Below, one piece after another: positions 1 through 8,880 of a stretch of 64,000 bases of DNA. Each line of letters starts with the position of its first letter. Position 1 is the first letter of the stretch. Source of the stretch: Alphaproteobacteria bacterium. GTDB lineage: Bacteria > Pseudomonadota > Alphaproteobacteria > DSM-16000 > Inquilinaceae. Both the position numbers and the translations under genes were made by a program. The notes beneath the pieces are model-generated. The model was not told the origin of the DNA. It was given only the letters and a program-made list of their open reading frames with translations, and ran no database searches. The DNA lies in NCBI GenBank assembly GCA_028277405.1, contig JANQGH010000051.1:1-64000 (forward strand), given 5' to 3'.

Positions 1-6
1 GCCATA

Positions 7-31
7 CAGGCTGGCCTCCTTCACCAGCCTG
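7..31. repeat. Perfect inverted repeat at window start
   Basis: Arms CAGGCTGG (7-14) and CCAGCCTG (24-31) are exact reverse complements around a 9-nt loop. No T-run follows, so it could be the tail of an upstream gene's terminator or an operator for the sulfatase gene that starts at 158. The sequence alone does not decide between these. Confidence 0.4.
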
Positions 32-157
32 CATCTTGAATCAGATTTCCAGAACCTTGGGAATCCCCCTCGATTCTCAACGGTCAGAATTTGCTCTAGC
101 CCAAGACCTTGATAAGACGGTGCAGACCATAAGCAATTCTCAAACAGGCTCTAAGCC

Positions 158-1750
158 ATGAAGAACATCCTTTTCATCATGGCGGACCAGCTGCGGTACG
201 ACTATCTCGGCTGTGCCGGCCATCCCGCCTTGCAGACGCCGAACATCGATGCGCTGGCGAAGCGCGGCGTTAGATTTTCCCAGGCCTACGTGCAGTCGCC
301 GGTCTGTGGCCCGTCGCGCATGTCGTTCTATGCCGGGCGCTACATGTCCACCCACGGATCGACCTGGAACAACGTCCCGCTATCGGTCGGCGAACTGACG
401 ATGGGCGACCATCTAAGGGCGCTGGGCACCGATGTGCTGTTGGTCGGCAAAAGTCACGTAACGCCGGATCTCGTCGGCCTTCGGCGTCTCGGCATCGACC
501 CCGACAGCGACGTTGGCCGGATCGTCGCGGAAGGCGGGTTCCGGGTTTTTGAACGCGATGACGGCATCCATCCGGACAGCGGCGTGTCCGACGACTATGC
601 CTATAACCGCTATCTCGGCGAGCAGGGCTATGGCGGCCCCAACCCCTGGCATCATTGGGCGAACGCCACCGAAGGCGCGGATAATCCGCGATCCGGCTGG
701 TACCTTCAAAACGTGGCCGGCCCCGCGCGCGTGGCGGCGGAGCATTCGGAGACCGCCTATATGACCGACCGCGCCATGGACTGCATCGCTGAGCAAACCG
801 GTTCCTGGTGTGTGCACCTAAGCTACATCAAGCCGCACTGGCCCTACGTGGCGCCGGCGCCCTACCACGATATGTACGCGTCAAGCGATGTACTGCCCGC
901 CGTGCGTGATCGGCGCGAACTGGAAGACCCGCATCCGGTCTACGCCGCCTATCACCGTCGCGAGGAAAGCCAATCGTTCAGCCGGGACGAGGTGAGGGCG
1001 GCCGTCATCCCGGTCTACATGGGTATGGTGCGGCAGATCGACGACGAGGTCGGACGCCTGATGGCCTTCCTGGATGAGTGGGGCGCGTTGGACACCACGA
1101 TGATCGTGTTCACCAGCGACCATGGCGACTATCTGGGCGACCATTGGCTCGGCGACAAAGAGCTGTTTCACCGGCAATCGGCGCGCATTCCTTTGATCAT
1201 CGTTGACCCGGACCCCGAGGCCGATGCCACGCGCGGGACCGTCTCGAACGATTTTGTCGAGGCCATCGATCTCTTGCCCACCTTTGTCGACTGGCTGGGC
1301 GGAACCGTGCCACGGCATGTTCTCGAAGGTCGTTCTCTCATGCCGTTATTGCGCGGCGCCGACATTGACGCAATCGGCTGGCGGGACGCCGTCTTCAGCG
1401 AGCTGGACTATTCCTTTCGCCAGCAGCGCCGTGATCTCAGCCTTCCTCCCCACGCCGCTCGGGCCTATGCACTGCGGGATCGCGACTGGTCGTTCGTGCA
1501 GTTCGAAGGCTTCCCGCCGCAGCTTTTCGATCTGCGTAACGACCCGGACGAATTCGTCGATCTGGGCCGCGATCCCGGCTTGGCGAAGATCCGTGGATCG
1601 CTCGAAACGCGCCTCTTCGACTGGCTGCGCCACCGGGCACATCGCACGACCATCTCGGACGACCAAATCGAGTCCAAGACCGAGGCCTGGCGCAAAAGGG
1701 GCATCTATGCCGGCGCGTGGAGCCCGGAGGACCAGTTGAATGATCGTTGA
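158..1750 (+). CDS. Cytosolic sulfatase / arylsulfatase-like hydrolase
   Basis: A 530-aa type I sulfatase-fold protein that hydrolyses a sulfate ester, or possibly a phosphonate/phosphate ester. Visible are the N-terminal metal-binding MADQ (Asp10, Gln11), the formylglycine signature C50-G-P-S-R54, and the distal metal/catalytic SDHGD (Asp321, His322). The N-terminus starts straight into the first strand with no signal peptide, so it should be cytosolic and act on an imported ester. Cys50 must be oxidised to formylglycine; no maturation enzyme is encoded in this window. The stop overlaps the NIPSNAP gene by 11 bp, so the two are probably translationally coupled. Phosphonate monoester hydrolases share this architecture, so the exact substrate is open. 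Confidence 0.9.
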   Translation: MKNILFIMADQLRYDYLGCAGHPALQTPNIDALAKRGVRFSQAYVQSPVCGPSRMSFYAGRYMSTHGSTWNNVPLSVGELTMGDHLRALGTDVLLVGKSHVTPDLVGLRRLGIDPDSDVGRIVAEGGFRVFERDDGIHPDSGVSDDYAYNRYLGEQGYGGPNPWHHWANATEGADNPRSGWYLQNVAGPARVAAEHSETAYMTDRAMDCIAEQTGSWCVHLSYIKPHWPYVAPAPYHDMYASSDVLPAVRDRRELEDPHPVYAAYHRREESQSFSRDEVRAAVIPVYMGMVRQIDDEVGRLMAFLDEWGALDTTMIVFTSDHGDYLGDHWLGDKELFHRQSARIPLIIVDPDPEADATRGTVSNDFVEAIDLLPTFVDWLGGTVPRHVLEGRSLMPLLRGADIDAIGWRDAVFSELDYSFRQQRRDLSLPPHAARAYALRDRDWSFVQFEGFPPQLFDLRNDPDEFVDLGRDPGLAKIRGSLETRLFDWLRHRAHRTTISDDQIESKTEAWRKRGIYAGAWSPEDQLNDR

Positions 1751-2396
1751 GCTGCGCCGCTACACGCTGAGGCCCGGCCAACTGGCCCCCTATCTCGGCG
1801 CCTATGGCGAGATGGGCTATGCCGTTCAGCGTCGCCATCTGGGGCCGGCGTTGGGCTGGTTCGTCGCCGATGTCGGGCCGCAGAACCAGGTCGTCCATCT
1901 GTGGACCTATGAGAGCCTGGCGGCGATGGAGCAGCAGCGCACCGCGATGGCAGCCGATCCCGATTGGCTGGCAATCAAGCGTCGGATGATAGGCATGTTC
2001 GCCGCGCAGGAGACGTCGGTCATGACCATGGTGCCGAACCTGCACTATACATCCGGCGTTGAGACACCGGGTCTCGTCGATATCCGGACTTACACGTTAC
2101 ACCACGGCAAGCTGCCCGAGCTGATGCAGTTTCTCCGGGACGAAGCGTCAGCGATCCAGGCGCGCCACTGGCCGGACACCATCGCCTACCTTGCCAGCAG
2201 CGTCGGCCCGCTGAACCGGATCGTCCACATCTGGGGCCATAACGATCACGCCGAGCGGCTTGCGCGGCGCCAAGCCCTTCTGGCCGATCCGGACTGGCAA
2301 CGCTGCCTGAAGACGATCCTGCCGATGCTCACAGACATGGAAACGATGACAGCCGTGCCAGCACCATTCTGGGACCGCCCCAACAGCACGAAGTGA
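1740..2396 (+). CDS. Tandem NIPSNAP-domain protein
   Basis: A 218-aa protein made of two NIPSNAP (dimeric alpha-beta barrel) modules. Residues 1-105 and about 112-215 repeat the same pattern: an opening ELRRYTL / DIRTYTL strand, then GPQNQVVHLW / GPLNRIVHIW, then an ADPDW segment. The fold is common beside catabolic genes in proteobacteria, but its biochemical role is poorly defined. It begins inside the sulfatase stop region and its own stop overlaps the next start, so it belongs to a three-gene unit with the sulfatase and the SDR. An accessory or small-molecule-binding/isomerase-like role in the same pathway is an inference. Confidence 0.85.
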   Translation: MIVELRRYTLRPGQLAPYLGAYGEMGYAVQRRHLGPALGWFVADVGPQNQVVHLWTYESLAAMEQQRTAMAADPDWLAIKRRMIGMFAAQETSVMTMVPNLHYTSGVETPGLVDIRTYTLHHGKLPELMQFLRDEASAIQARHWPDTIAYLASSVGPLNRIVHIWGHNDHAERLARRQALLADPDWQRCLKTILPMLTDMETMTAVPAPFWDRPNSTK

Positions 2397-3241
2397 GCGC
2401 CGGCATGGATTTGAAGCTTGCCAACAAGACTGTCCTCGTTACCGGTGCGGCGCGCGGTGTCGGTCTGGCTTGCGTGGGCGCCTACCTTGCGGAAGGCGCG
2501 CGCGTCGTGGCGACCGATATCGCCGCCGATGCCGGGATGGACGCTGTTGGGGCCCTGGCCGGCGAACATGATAGTGGCCGCGATCGCGTTCGCTTCATTG
2601 CTGCTGATCTGCGTGACGGTGCCGCCATCAGCGATCTGGTGACACAGGCCGAAACCGCCTTCGGCCCAATCGATATCTGCATCAACAACGCCGCGGTCAC
2701 GCACCGGGCCAACTTCCTGGACCTCGACGTGGCGGACTTCGATCGCGTCCTGGCGACCAATCTGCGGGCACCGTTTCTCCTCGGCCAGGCGGTGGCCCGT
2801 CGTCTCGTGACGCTTGAGCGACAAGGGGTGATTGTCAATATAGGATCGGTGAATGCCCAACTGGCACTGCCGGATAACACCGCCTACGTCGCCAGCAAGG
2901 GCGGTCTTTTGCAACTGACTCGGTCGATGGCGGTCGCGCTGGCCCGGCACGGCATCCGCGTCAACATGGTGGCGCCGGGCAGCATCGACACGCCCTTGCA
3001 GCGCGGCGGCATGTCGCGATCGCCCGAACTACGCCGGATGGTCCTGTCGCGCACGCCCCTGGGCCGCCTCGGTCGGGCGGACGAGGTCGCCGATGCCGTG
3101 CTCTACATGTCCAGCCCGCGCGCCAGCTACATCACCGGCGAATGCCTTTATGTCGATGGCGGGCGCATTCCGCTGAACTTCACGGTGCCCGTCGACGACG
3201 CAGCACTGGCCGCCTTCGAGATCGAGCGCGACGGCTCATGA
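2393..3241 (+). CDS. SDR-family NAD(P)-dependent oxidoreductase
   Basis: A classical short-chain dehydrogenase of 282 aa. It shows the nucleotide-binding TGAARGVG motif near residue 18, the structural NNAAV motif, and the catalytic set Ser152, Tyr165, Lys169 (YVASK), with the usual C-terminal SYITGECLYVDGG. It would oxidise or reduce an alcohol/ketone, plausibly the alcohol freed by the upstream sulfatase (inference). The start is the GTG at 2393, which overlaps the NIPSNAP stop; an ATG four codons later is an equally good alternative. It is the last gene of the unit and converges on the TRAP operon. Confidence 0.92.
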   Translation: MSAGMDLKLANKTVLVTGAARGVGLACVGAYLAEGARVVATDIAADAGMDAVGALAGEHDSGRDRVRFIAADLRDGAAISDLVTQAETAFGPIDICINNAAVTHRANFLDLDVADFDRVLATNLRAPFLLGQAVARRLVTLERQGVIVNIGSVNAQLALPDNTAYVASKGGLLQLTRSMAVALARHGIRVNMVAPGSIDTPLQRGGMSRSPELRRMVLSRTPLGRLGRADEVADAVLYMSSPRASYITGECLYVDGGRIPLNFTVPVDDAALAAFEIERDGS

Positions 3242-3456
3242 GTGGTTGCAGAGGGTCCGCATGGACCTAGCTGGCGCGGCCCCAAGGCACCCAATCCCGT
3301 AACCCTCATCGGCCAGGCCGGATCCGTCGGACGCCAAGTGTCGCCTCCCGCACTTACACCGCCTGCGGGGACCTGATCAGAGCCGGGTGATGACACCCCA
3401 GCATCCAGATCCCTCGATCGGTGATGCTCCGATTCATCAACTTCGTCAGTGGTTTG

Positions 3457-4020
3457 CTAGATTCCCGAAGTCACCGCCCCGGGCGCTCTTGAGCGGTTGA
3501 CGGTCAGGTTCACCAACTCCTGCAACAGCATCGGCACGAATGCCGCCGCTGGTGCGATCTTCTCGCTCCAATCCGGCAATTGAAAAACCGGTGATGTCAG
3601 TCGGAGGTACGGCATCACGTCAACCAACTGAATACAGACATAGACGGCAAAGGCGACGACGCAGAGGCTGGTCAGCAGCGCGGCCCATTGGCGCGCGCCG
3701 TGGCCGAGCAGATCGGTAACGGCCGTAATGACGATATGCCGACGCCGACGGTGCAGGACAAAGGCCATGAGAAACACCAGCCAGACCAACAAGAAGCCGG
3801 TGAGCTCATTAAGCCCGAGGATCGACCGGCCGAGCGTATAGCGGCCGACCACCTGCGCGAAGACGAGGCCGACGAGGGCAACCAGGATCGCTTGGGCAAG
3901 CCGAAGATAGATCCGGTCGACGACCGCCAAGACCCGGTCCAGAGCCATGATGGCCCGGACCAGGTTGGATCGCCCCCGTGGTTCGACGGGGTGCGGGCCG
4001 GCGTTGGGCGCGTCATTCAA
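3457..4020 (-). CDS. dctQ: TRAP transporter small permease (DctQ family)
   Basis: A 187-aa four-helix membrane protein of the DctQ family, the small membrane subunit of a TRAP (proton/sodium-driven, binding-protein-dependent) carboxylate importer. The conserved GRYTLGRSILGLNE-type segment before the second helix and the HRRRRHI loop are visible. The start used here is a TTG at 4020 that overlaps the DctP stop by 8 bp; an internal ATG at 3948 (MALDRV) is an alternative. It is last in an operon ordered oxidoreductase, DctM, DctP, DctQ, whereas P-Q-M is the usual order. Confidence 0.88.
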   Translation of the reverse strand: MNDAPNAGPHPVEPRGRSNLVRAIMALDRVLAVVDRIYLRLAQAILVALVGLVFAQVVGRYTLGRSILGLNELTGFLLVWLVFLMAFVLHRRRRHIVITAVTDLLGHGARQWAALLTSLCVVAFAVYVCIQLVDVMPYLRLTSPVFQLPDWSEKIAPAAAFVPMLLQELVNLTVNRSRAPGAVTSGI

Positions 4021-4999
4021 TCCCCTGGATCTCCGTCAACAGGCCTTCACGCCACAGCCCCTCGGCCTCCTGCTCCGCGGCGGCGCCCGAGATCCGCTCT
4101 TGGAACGGTGCGGAACTGACGATAACCACCGCCGCACCGTCCCGGACGATCTGGTCGACGACGGACACCCGGCTTTCCTCGGCCAGTTGGATCGAGTATT
4201 GCGTCGCCAACCGGGCCGCTTCGTGCATGGCGGCCTGCTCCGCTTCGCTCAGCGCGGCCAGCCGGTTCGAATTCATGCCCAAGGCAATCGCGGAGAAGAC
4301 GTGATTGGTCAGCGTCACGTAAGGCGCGGCCTGATGGAAGTTCTGGCTGGCCACGGAATCGAGCGGGGCCTCCATGGCATCGACCACACCCGTGCGCAGG
4401 GCCTGGAAAGCCTCGCCCCAAGGCACTTGGGACGGGTTGGCGCCGATCGCCGACCAGGTGGCGATATAGGAGGGGATGCCGGGCACGCGGAAGACCAGCC
4501 CCTCGACATCCTCCGGTGTGAAGACCGGGCTGGTCGAGACCACCACGCGCGGCAGCTTGCGCCAGTTGTTTGCCAAGAGCGTGATCCCGAATTCCGCCTC
4601 CAACCGGTCCGCCATGCCGGCATGGAGGTCGGAGGCCAGAAAGCTGTTGAAATGGTCCGCATCGCGGAAGGCGAAGCCCCACGACACGACATTGTAGTCG
4701 TCGACGAAGTTGGAATAGTTGGAGATGTCCTCGACCACCAGATCGATGATCCCGGCCGAGGTCTGATTGATCGCTTCGGCGCCGCGCCCGAGCTGGGCGG
4801 AGGGGAAGACGTCGACGATGACCGACCCGTCGGTCAGGCGCTCGGTCTCGTCGGCGAAATACTGGGCGGTCATGCAGGTGGGGTTGGTCGGCGCCGACGG
4901 ACAGGCCAAACGCAGCGTGGTTTGTGCAACGGCGCTGGGTGCAGCGAGAGACGCGGCAACGATGAGCCCAAAGGCCCCGAAGATGGTTGGGCGTTTCAT
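4013..4999 (-). CDS. dctP: TRAP transporter substrate-binding protein (DctP family)
   Basis: A 328-aa periplasmic binding protein. It has a Sec signal peptide (MKRPTIFG..., cleavage after AVA at about residue 25) and the DctP fold. The conserved Arg in the FRVPGIPSY segment usually forms the salt bridge to a carboxylate ligand, so the solute is probably an organic acid. A strong AAGGAGGA ribosome-binding site precedes the ATG at 4999. It lies between DctM and DctQ in one operon. Ligand identity cannot be read from the sequence. Confidence 0.92.
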   Translation of the reverse strand: MKRPTIFGAFGLIVAASLAAPSAVAQTTLRLACPSAPTNPTCMTAQYFADETERLTDGSVIVDVFPSAQLGRGAEAINQTSAGIIDLVVEDISNYSNFVDDYNVVSWGFAFRDADHFNSFLASDLHAGMADRLEAEFGITLLANNWRKLPRVVVSTSPVFTPEDVEGLVFRVPGIPSYIATWSAIGANPSQVPWGEAFQALRTGVVDAMEAPLDSVASQNFHQAAPYVTLTNHVFSAIALGMNSNRLAALSEAEQAAMHEAARLATQYSIQLAEESRVSVVDQIVRDGAAVVIVSSAPFQERISGAAAEQEAEGLWREGLLTEIQGIE

Positions 5000-5045
5000 G
5001 GCGTTTCCTCCTTGTTGGGTGGCGGGTTGAACGAACGGGCCATGC

Positions 5046-6329
5046 CTAGCGGCCCCGGCCCAGGAACACCTCGCCCGGCCAGAGCACCAGCCCGGGCACG
5101 TAGGTGACGATCAGGAGCACGATGAGGATCGGGATCAGGAAAGGCAGGACGGCACGTGCGGTTTGCACGAACCGGATCTCGGCGATCTCGGTGACGATGT
5201 AGAGGCACCAGCCGAGCGGCGGTGTGATCAGCCCCACCGTCAGGTTGAGGATCACCACGACGCCCAAATGCACCGGGTCGATGCCCATGGGCAGCGCCAT
5301 GCCCAGCAGGGTCGGCGCAAAAATGATCAGGATCGAGGTGAGGCTCATGAACGTGCCGAGGAAGAGCAGGATCACGTTGACGCCGGCGAGAAAAATCCAG
5401 GTGCCGAGGCCGGTCTGGGTAAACCAGGCAGCAAGCTGCTCGGGGATCTGCTCGGTGGTGACCAGCCAGCCGAACAGCGCCGAACAGGCGAGGATGAACA
5501 TGATCTGGGTCGTCGTGATCAGCGCCTCCTCCAGGATCGCGCCAAGGCGGCGGAGGTTGAGTTCGCCATAGATCGCCGCGACCATCAGGGCGTAGACGAT
5601 GGCCAGAACGCCGGCCTCGGTCGGGGTGACGACACCGAAGACCAGGCCGGCCAGGACCACCACCGGTGTGCCCAAGGGCAACAGATTTTTCACGAAGCTC
5701 CGCAGTACCGCCCTTAGCGAGGGCCGCGCGCGGGGCTTGACCTGCTCGCGCTTGGCCACGACCCAGACATAGGACATCATGAACAGGCCCAGCAGCAGAC
5801 CGGGGATCAGGCCGCCGAGGAACAGCGCGGCAATCGAGATATCGGTCATGGTGCCATACAGCACCATCAGGATAGAGGGCGGAATGATCGGGCCGATACA
5901 GCTGGAGGCTGCGGTCACGGCGGCGCTGAACGGCCGGCTATAGCCGGCGTCGATCATGGACCGGATCTCGATGCGACCCAGGCCCGCGGCATCGGCCACC
6001 GCTGATCCGGAGATGCCGGCGAAGAACAGGCTGGACAGAATGTTGACGTGGGCCAGGCCTCCCCGGACATGTCCGACAAGATGGTCGGCAAAGGCAAAAA
6101 TGCGTTTGGTGATCCCGCCGGCATTCATGATCTCGCCCGCCAGAACGAAGAACGGGATCGCCAGCAAGGTGATGCCGCCCAGGCTGTCGACCATGCTGAG
6201 GATCAGCACCGTGGCCGGGATGTCGGAGAGCAGAAGGTAGGCCATGGACCCGATGCCCATGGCGATCGCCACCGGCGTGCCGATGACGATGAAGGCCAGG
6301 AAAACGATGAACAGAGCGGCCAGCGCCAT
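5046..6329 (-). CDS. dctM: TRAP transporter large permease (DctM family)
   Basis: A 427-aa polytopic membrane protein of the DctM family, the transport channel of the TRAP system. It has about twelve hydrophobic segments, with the family signatures SSCIGPIIPPSI in the middle and NLTVGLITPPLGWCLY near the C-terminus. The length fits the family norm of about 425 aa. It starts 3 bp after the flavin oxidoreductase stop and is followed by DctP after 46 bp, so all four genes should be cotranscribed. Confidence 0.94.
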   Translation of the reverse strand: MALAALFIVFLAFIVIGTPVAIAMGIGSMAYLLLSDIPATVLILSMVDSLGGITLLAIPFFVLAGEIMNAGGITKRIFAFADHLVGHVRGGLAHVNILSSLFFAGISGSAVADAAGLGRIEIRSMIDAGYSRPFSAAVTAASSCIGPIIPPSILMVLYGTMTDISIAALFLGGLIPGLLLGLFMMSYVWVVAKREQVKPRARPSLRAVLRSFVKNLLPLGTPVVVLAGLVFGVVTPTEAGVLAIVYALMVAAIYGELNLRRLGAILEEALITTTQIMFILACSALFGWLVTTEQIPEQLAAWFTQTGLGTWIFLAGVNVILLFLGTFMSLTSILIIFAPTLLGMALPMGIDPVHLGVVVILNLTVGLITPPLGWCLYIVTEIAEIRFVQTARAVLPFLIPILIVLLIVTYVPGLVLWPGEVFLGRGR

Positions 6330-6332
6330 CGG

Positions 6333-7622
6333 TCAGGCACCCAGAAAAGCGCCGGCCTCGACCAGCCTTTGACGCAGCGTGGCCATCGGGACCGAGCGCA
6401 CGTCGCCCGCCGCGCCGTTTGCGGCCAGCGCCGCGGCGGTCCCGGCGGCCTGGCCCATGGCCATCGCCGTCGGCATGACCCGCAGCGCGGCAAACGCCTC
6501 GTGGGTCGCCGAGACCCCGCGACCCGCGGTCAGCACATTGGAGAACCCGACGGGAACGAGCGCCCGCAAGGGTATTGCGTAGTAGTGATCCTCGCCGAAT
6601 TCCTCAAACGTCAGGCCGCCTTCCCCGGCCGGATGATGGATGTCGATCGGGTAGGCCCCACAGGCGACGGTATCCTCAAAGACCGTGCCCGCGGCCAATT
6701 CCGCGCGCGTCAGCACGTGGTCGCCCTTGACCCGGCGGAAGTCCCGCACGCCGAGTTGCGGTGCCAGGCGCGAAAGCCGGGCGTTCTCGCACCCCGGCAT
6801 TTCCGCGATCAGGAAGCGGGCCGCGGCCAGGGCCTGGCGCCGACCCTCCATCTGTGCCGCGCTTAAGGCGAAGGCATCGTCGGGATCGATTTCGACACGC
6901 GTGATGTTGAACCAGGCCGAATCGCTGCCGGGCACACGGCTTCGATGCGCGGAGGCCCGGGGCAGGGCGCCGCTGGCGAGGCCCTTGGCGATAATGCGAT
7001 CCCGTGTTTCCCGGTCGAGATTGTCGAGCGCCTCGAAATCGATCGGCCCCAGGGCGAACATCAGGGTCGCCGGCTGAACGTTCTCGTTCCCGTCGGGGGG
7101 AAGGAAGACGGCACCCGCCTTTGACAGCACGGCCAGATCGCCGGATGCATCTATGAAGCTGTGGCCGGTCGCCTCGACCAAAGTGGCCGGCGTGTCGAGC
7201 ACGACCGCCTCGATCCGACGGCCCGACCTGGACACGTTATGGATCGCCGCCTGGAACAGCACATCGACGGGCGCCGCCGTGAGCAACTGGTCGAGGACGA
7301 TCTTGAGGATCTCGGGATCATACTCCACCCGGTCCATGCGGTGGCCGGTAGACATGGTGAAATGTCCGTGCGAACTCGCACCGCCAGTCTCCTGAAGCGC
7401 GGCCACGATATCGGCCGCCACCCCTGCAATGACGCGCCGGGCGGCGCTGGTCTCCCAACCGACAAACTGACCGACCGATCCGGCCGTGGCGGCGCCACCG
7501 AGAAAGGCGTTGCGCTCGACCAACAGGGTGGAGGCGCCCTCTCGGGCGGATGAGAGCGCCGCGGCGACGCCCGCCATGCCGCCGCCGATAACGACGACGT
7601 CGTAATTGCGGGTCAGCGTCAT
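6333..7622 (-). CDS. FAD-dependent oxidoreductase
   Basis: A flavoprotein of about 429 aa with the FAD-binding Rossmann motif at its N-terminus (VVVIGGGMAGVAAALSSARE, closing Glu in LLVERNAFLGG) and a C-terminal GRGVSATHEAFAALRVMPTA segment typical of the PF12831 group. Members oxidise or dehydrate small organic substrates; the exact reaction is unknown. The chosen start is the ATG at 7622 (MTLTRNYD), because a longer frame reaching 7775 would put a non-conserved Arg-rich leader before the Rossmann fold and run into the LysR control region. It leads the TRAP operon, so it probably acts on the imported acid. Confidence 0.87.
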   Translation of the reverse strand: MTLTRNYDVVVIGGGMAGVAAALSSAREGASTLLVERNAFLGGAATAGSVGQFVGWETSAARRVIAGVAADIVAALQETGGASSHGHFTMSTGHRMDRVEYDPEILKIVLDQLLTAAPVDVLFQAAIHNVSRSGRRIEAVVLDTPATLVEATGHSFIDASGDLAVLSKAGAVFLPPDGNENVQPATLMFALGPIDFEALDNLDRETRDRIIAKGLASGALPRASAHRSRVPGSDSAWFNITRVEIDPDDAFALSAAQMEGRRQALAAARFLIAEMPGCENARLSRLAPQLGVRDFRRVKGDHVLTRAELAAGTVFEDTVACGAYPIDIHHPAGEGGLTFEEFGEDHYYAIPLRALVPVGFSNVLTAGRGVSATHEAFAALRVMPTAMAMGQAAGTAAALAANGAAGDVRSVPMATLRQRLVEAGAFLGA

Positions 7623-7751
7623 CGGGTTGCCGCTTTGCAGCGCCCGGTCACGGCCTCGCGATGGAAAGACCCGCCGTCGCCAATAGCTCGCTGGTTCGCG
7701 CATACCCCCATAGCCGCGATGGTAGCGGTCGGCCGGGAGCGGCAAAATTAA

Positions 7752-7801
7752 CAAGTTTGATGACTTGATGAACATGGCGTTAAGTTTTGCGCGAACTCAA
7801 C
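7752..7801. promoter_or_regulatory. Probable LysR operators between divergent genes
   Basis: Two interrupted palindromes lie in the 192-bp region between the oxidoreductase/TRAP operon and the LysR gene: CAAGT-N6-ACTTG (7752-7767), and GTTAAGTT-N7-AACTCAAC (7779-7801, one mismatch). Spacing and dyad symmetry fit LysR-type recognition and activation sites. Function is inferred from position. Confidence 0.5.
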
Positions 7802-7814
7802 CCGCGAGGCTGTG

Positions 7815-8753
7815 ATGCTGAGTTTGAGACAGGCGGAGGTGTTGCGCGCGGTCATGGTCACCGGATCGATCGTCGGGGCCGCACGCATGCTGAACGTTTC
7901 TGCGCCCGGCATCAGCCGTATGATCCGGCACATCGAGGAAGCCCATGGCGTGCGGCTGTTCCTGCGGTCCGGCCGAGGACTTTCCGCGACCGCTGACGCG
8001 CGGGCGCTCTTCGACAATCTCGAGGTCATTCACAATCGTCTGGAACGCATCAATCGGCATCTGGCGGAAAGCCGCAACGACGGCGTGGGTGATTACGCCG
8101 TGGGCTGCTCACCGGGCCTCAGCCACGCGCTGATCCCGGCGGCGATGGCCGATCTGCGTCGCAGATACCCGGCTCTCAACCTCACCTTGGACGTGCTGCA
8201 TGTCGACGAGCTTGTGCCGGCCATCCTAACCCGTCGCGTTAACATGGCCCTGGCGATCTATCCGGTCGACGACAAGCGCGTCGTTTGCAGCAGGCTGGCC
8301 GAGGCCGGGCTCGTCTGCCTGGTACCTGCGAGTTCCAGACTGGCCTCAAAGACTATGGTCACGCCGTCCGATCTGGAGGGGGAGCCGCTGATCGGCTTTG
8401 AGCGTTCGGTGTTCCAAAACCGCCTGGTGGGCGGGGTTTTCCAGGCCGCCAAGATCGCGCCCGACTTCAGCATTCGGGTGCGACTGATGTCCTCGGCAAT
8501 CCCCTTGGTCCAGGAGGGCCTGGGATGTGCAATCCTCGATGCCTTCACGGTAGGCCGCATGGCGCCGGAACGGACATGCGCCGTACCGTTCGCAAGCGAC
8601 GTCCGCATACCCCTGATGGCCATCCGCGATGCTCATGACGACCTCGACCCGACGTCCCGACGGTTTCAGGACTGTGTCGTGACCGCTGCCCTTGCGTCCG
8701 GTGCGATGGTTCGCGCCGAGCAGCGGTCTGCCGCTCATCGGTCCCGGCAATGA
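7815..8753 (+). CDS. LysR-family transcriptional regulator
   Basis: A 312-aa LysR protein. An N-terminal winged helix (LRQAEVLRAVMVTGSIVGAA, then SAPGISRMIRHIEEA) is followed by a periplasmic-binding-like effector domain. The start is ATG at 7815, directly after a GTG and with GAGG about 6 nt upstream. It is divergent from the flavin oxidoreductase/TRAP operon with paired palindromes between them, the standard arrangement for a LysR activator of the neighbouring operon with an organic-acid coinducer (inference). Confidence 0.92.
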   Translation: MLSLRQAEVLRAVMVTGSIVGAARMLNVSAPGISRMIRHIEEAHGVRLFLRSGRGLSATADARALFDNLEVIHNRLERINRHLAESRNDGVGDYAVGCSPGLSHALIPAAMADLRRRYPALNLTLDVLHVDELVPAILTRRVNMALAIYPVDDKRVVCSRLAEAGLVCLVPASSRLASKTMVTPSDLEGEPLIGFERSVFQNRLVGGVFQAAKIAPDFSIRVRLMSSAIPLVQEGLGCAILDAFTVGRMAPERTCAVPFASDVRIPLMAIRDAHDDLDPTSRRFQDCVVTAALASGAMVRAEQRSAAHRSRQ

Positions 8754-8814
8754 GCCGGAAATCCTCCGTTGCCAAGACCCCTCGATCTGTTCCGTCCCAC
8801 CTGCCGAACGCCGG

Positions 8815-8829
8815 GGAAGCTCGGCTTCC
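8815..8829. terminator. Possible bidirectional hairpin between convergent genes
   Basis: GGAAGC-TCG-GCTTCC is a perfect 6-bp stem with a 3-nt loop, in the 127-bp gap between the convergent LysR and DeoR genes. There is no clear T-tract on either side, so intrinsic termination is uncertain. Confidence 0.3.
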
Positions 8830-8880
8830 TCCCGTGACGGCTTGCCGCTGTTCGGATCCCCCTGATGCAAGGTCGCTTGG

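Noticed and set aside
3254..3267. GGTCC-GCAT-GGACC hairpin between the SDR and DctQ genes as a terminator
   Set aside because: The stem is only 5 bp and no T-tract follows on either strand, so it was not listed as a feature.
3947..5107. A 386-codon plus-strand frame across the TRAP genes
   Set aside because: It is antisense to DctP and DctQ, has no recognisable domain, and shows the composition of a shadow frame.
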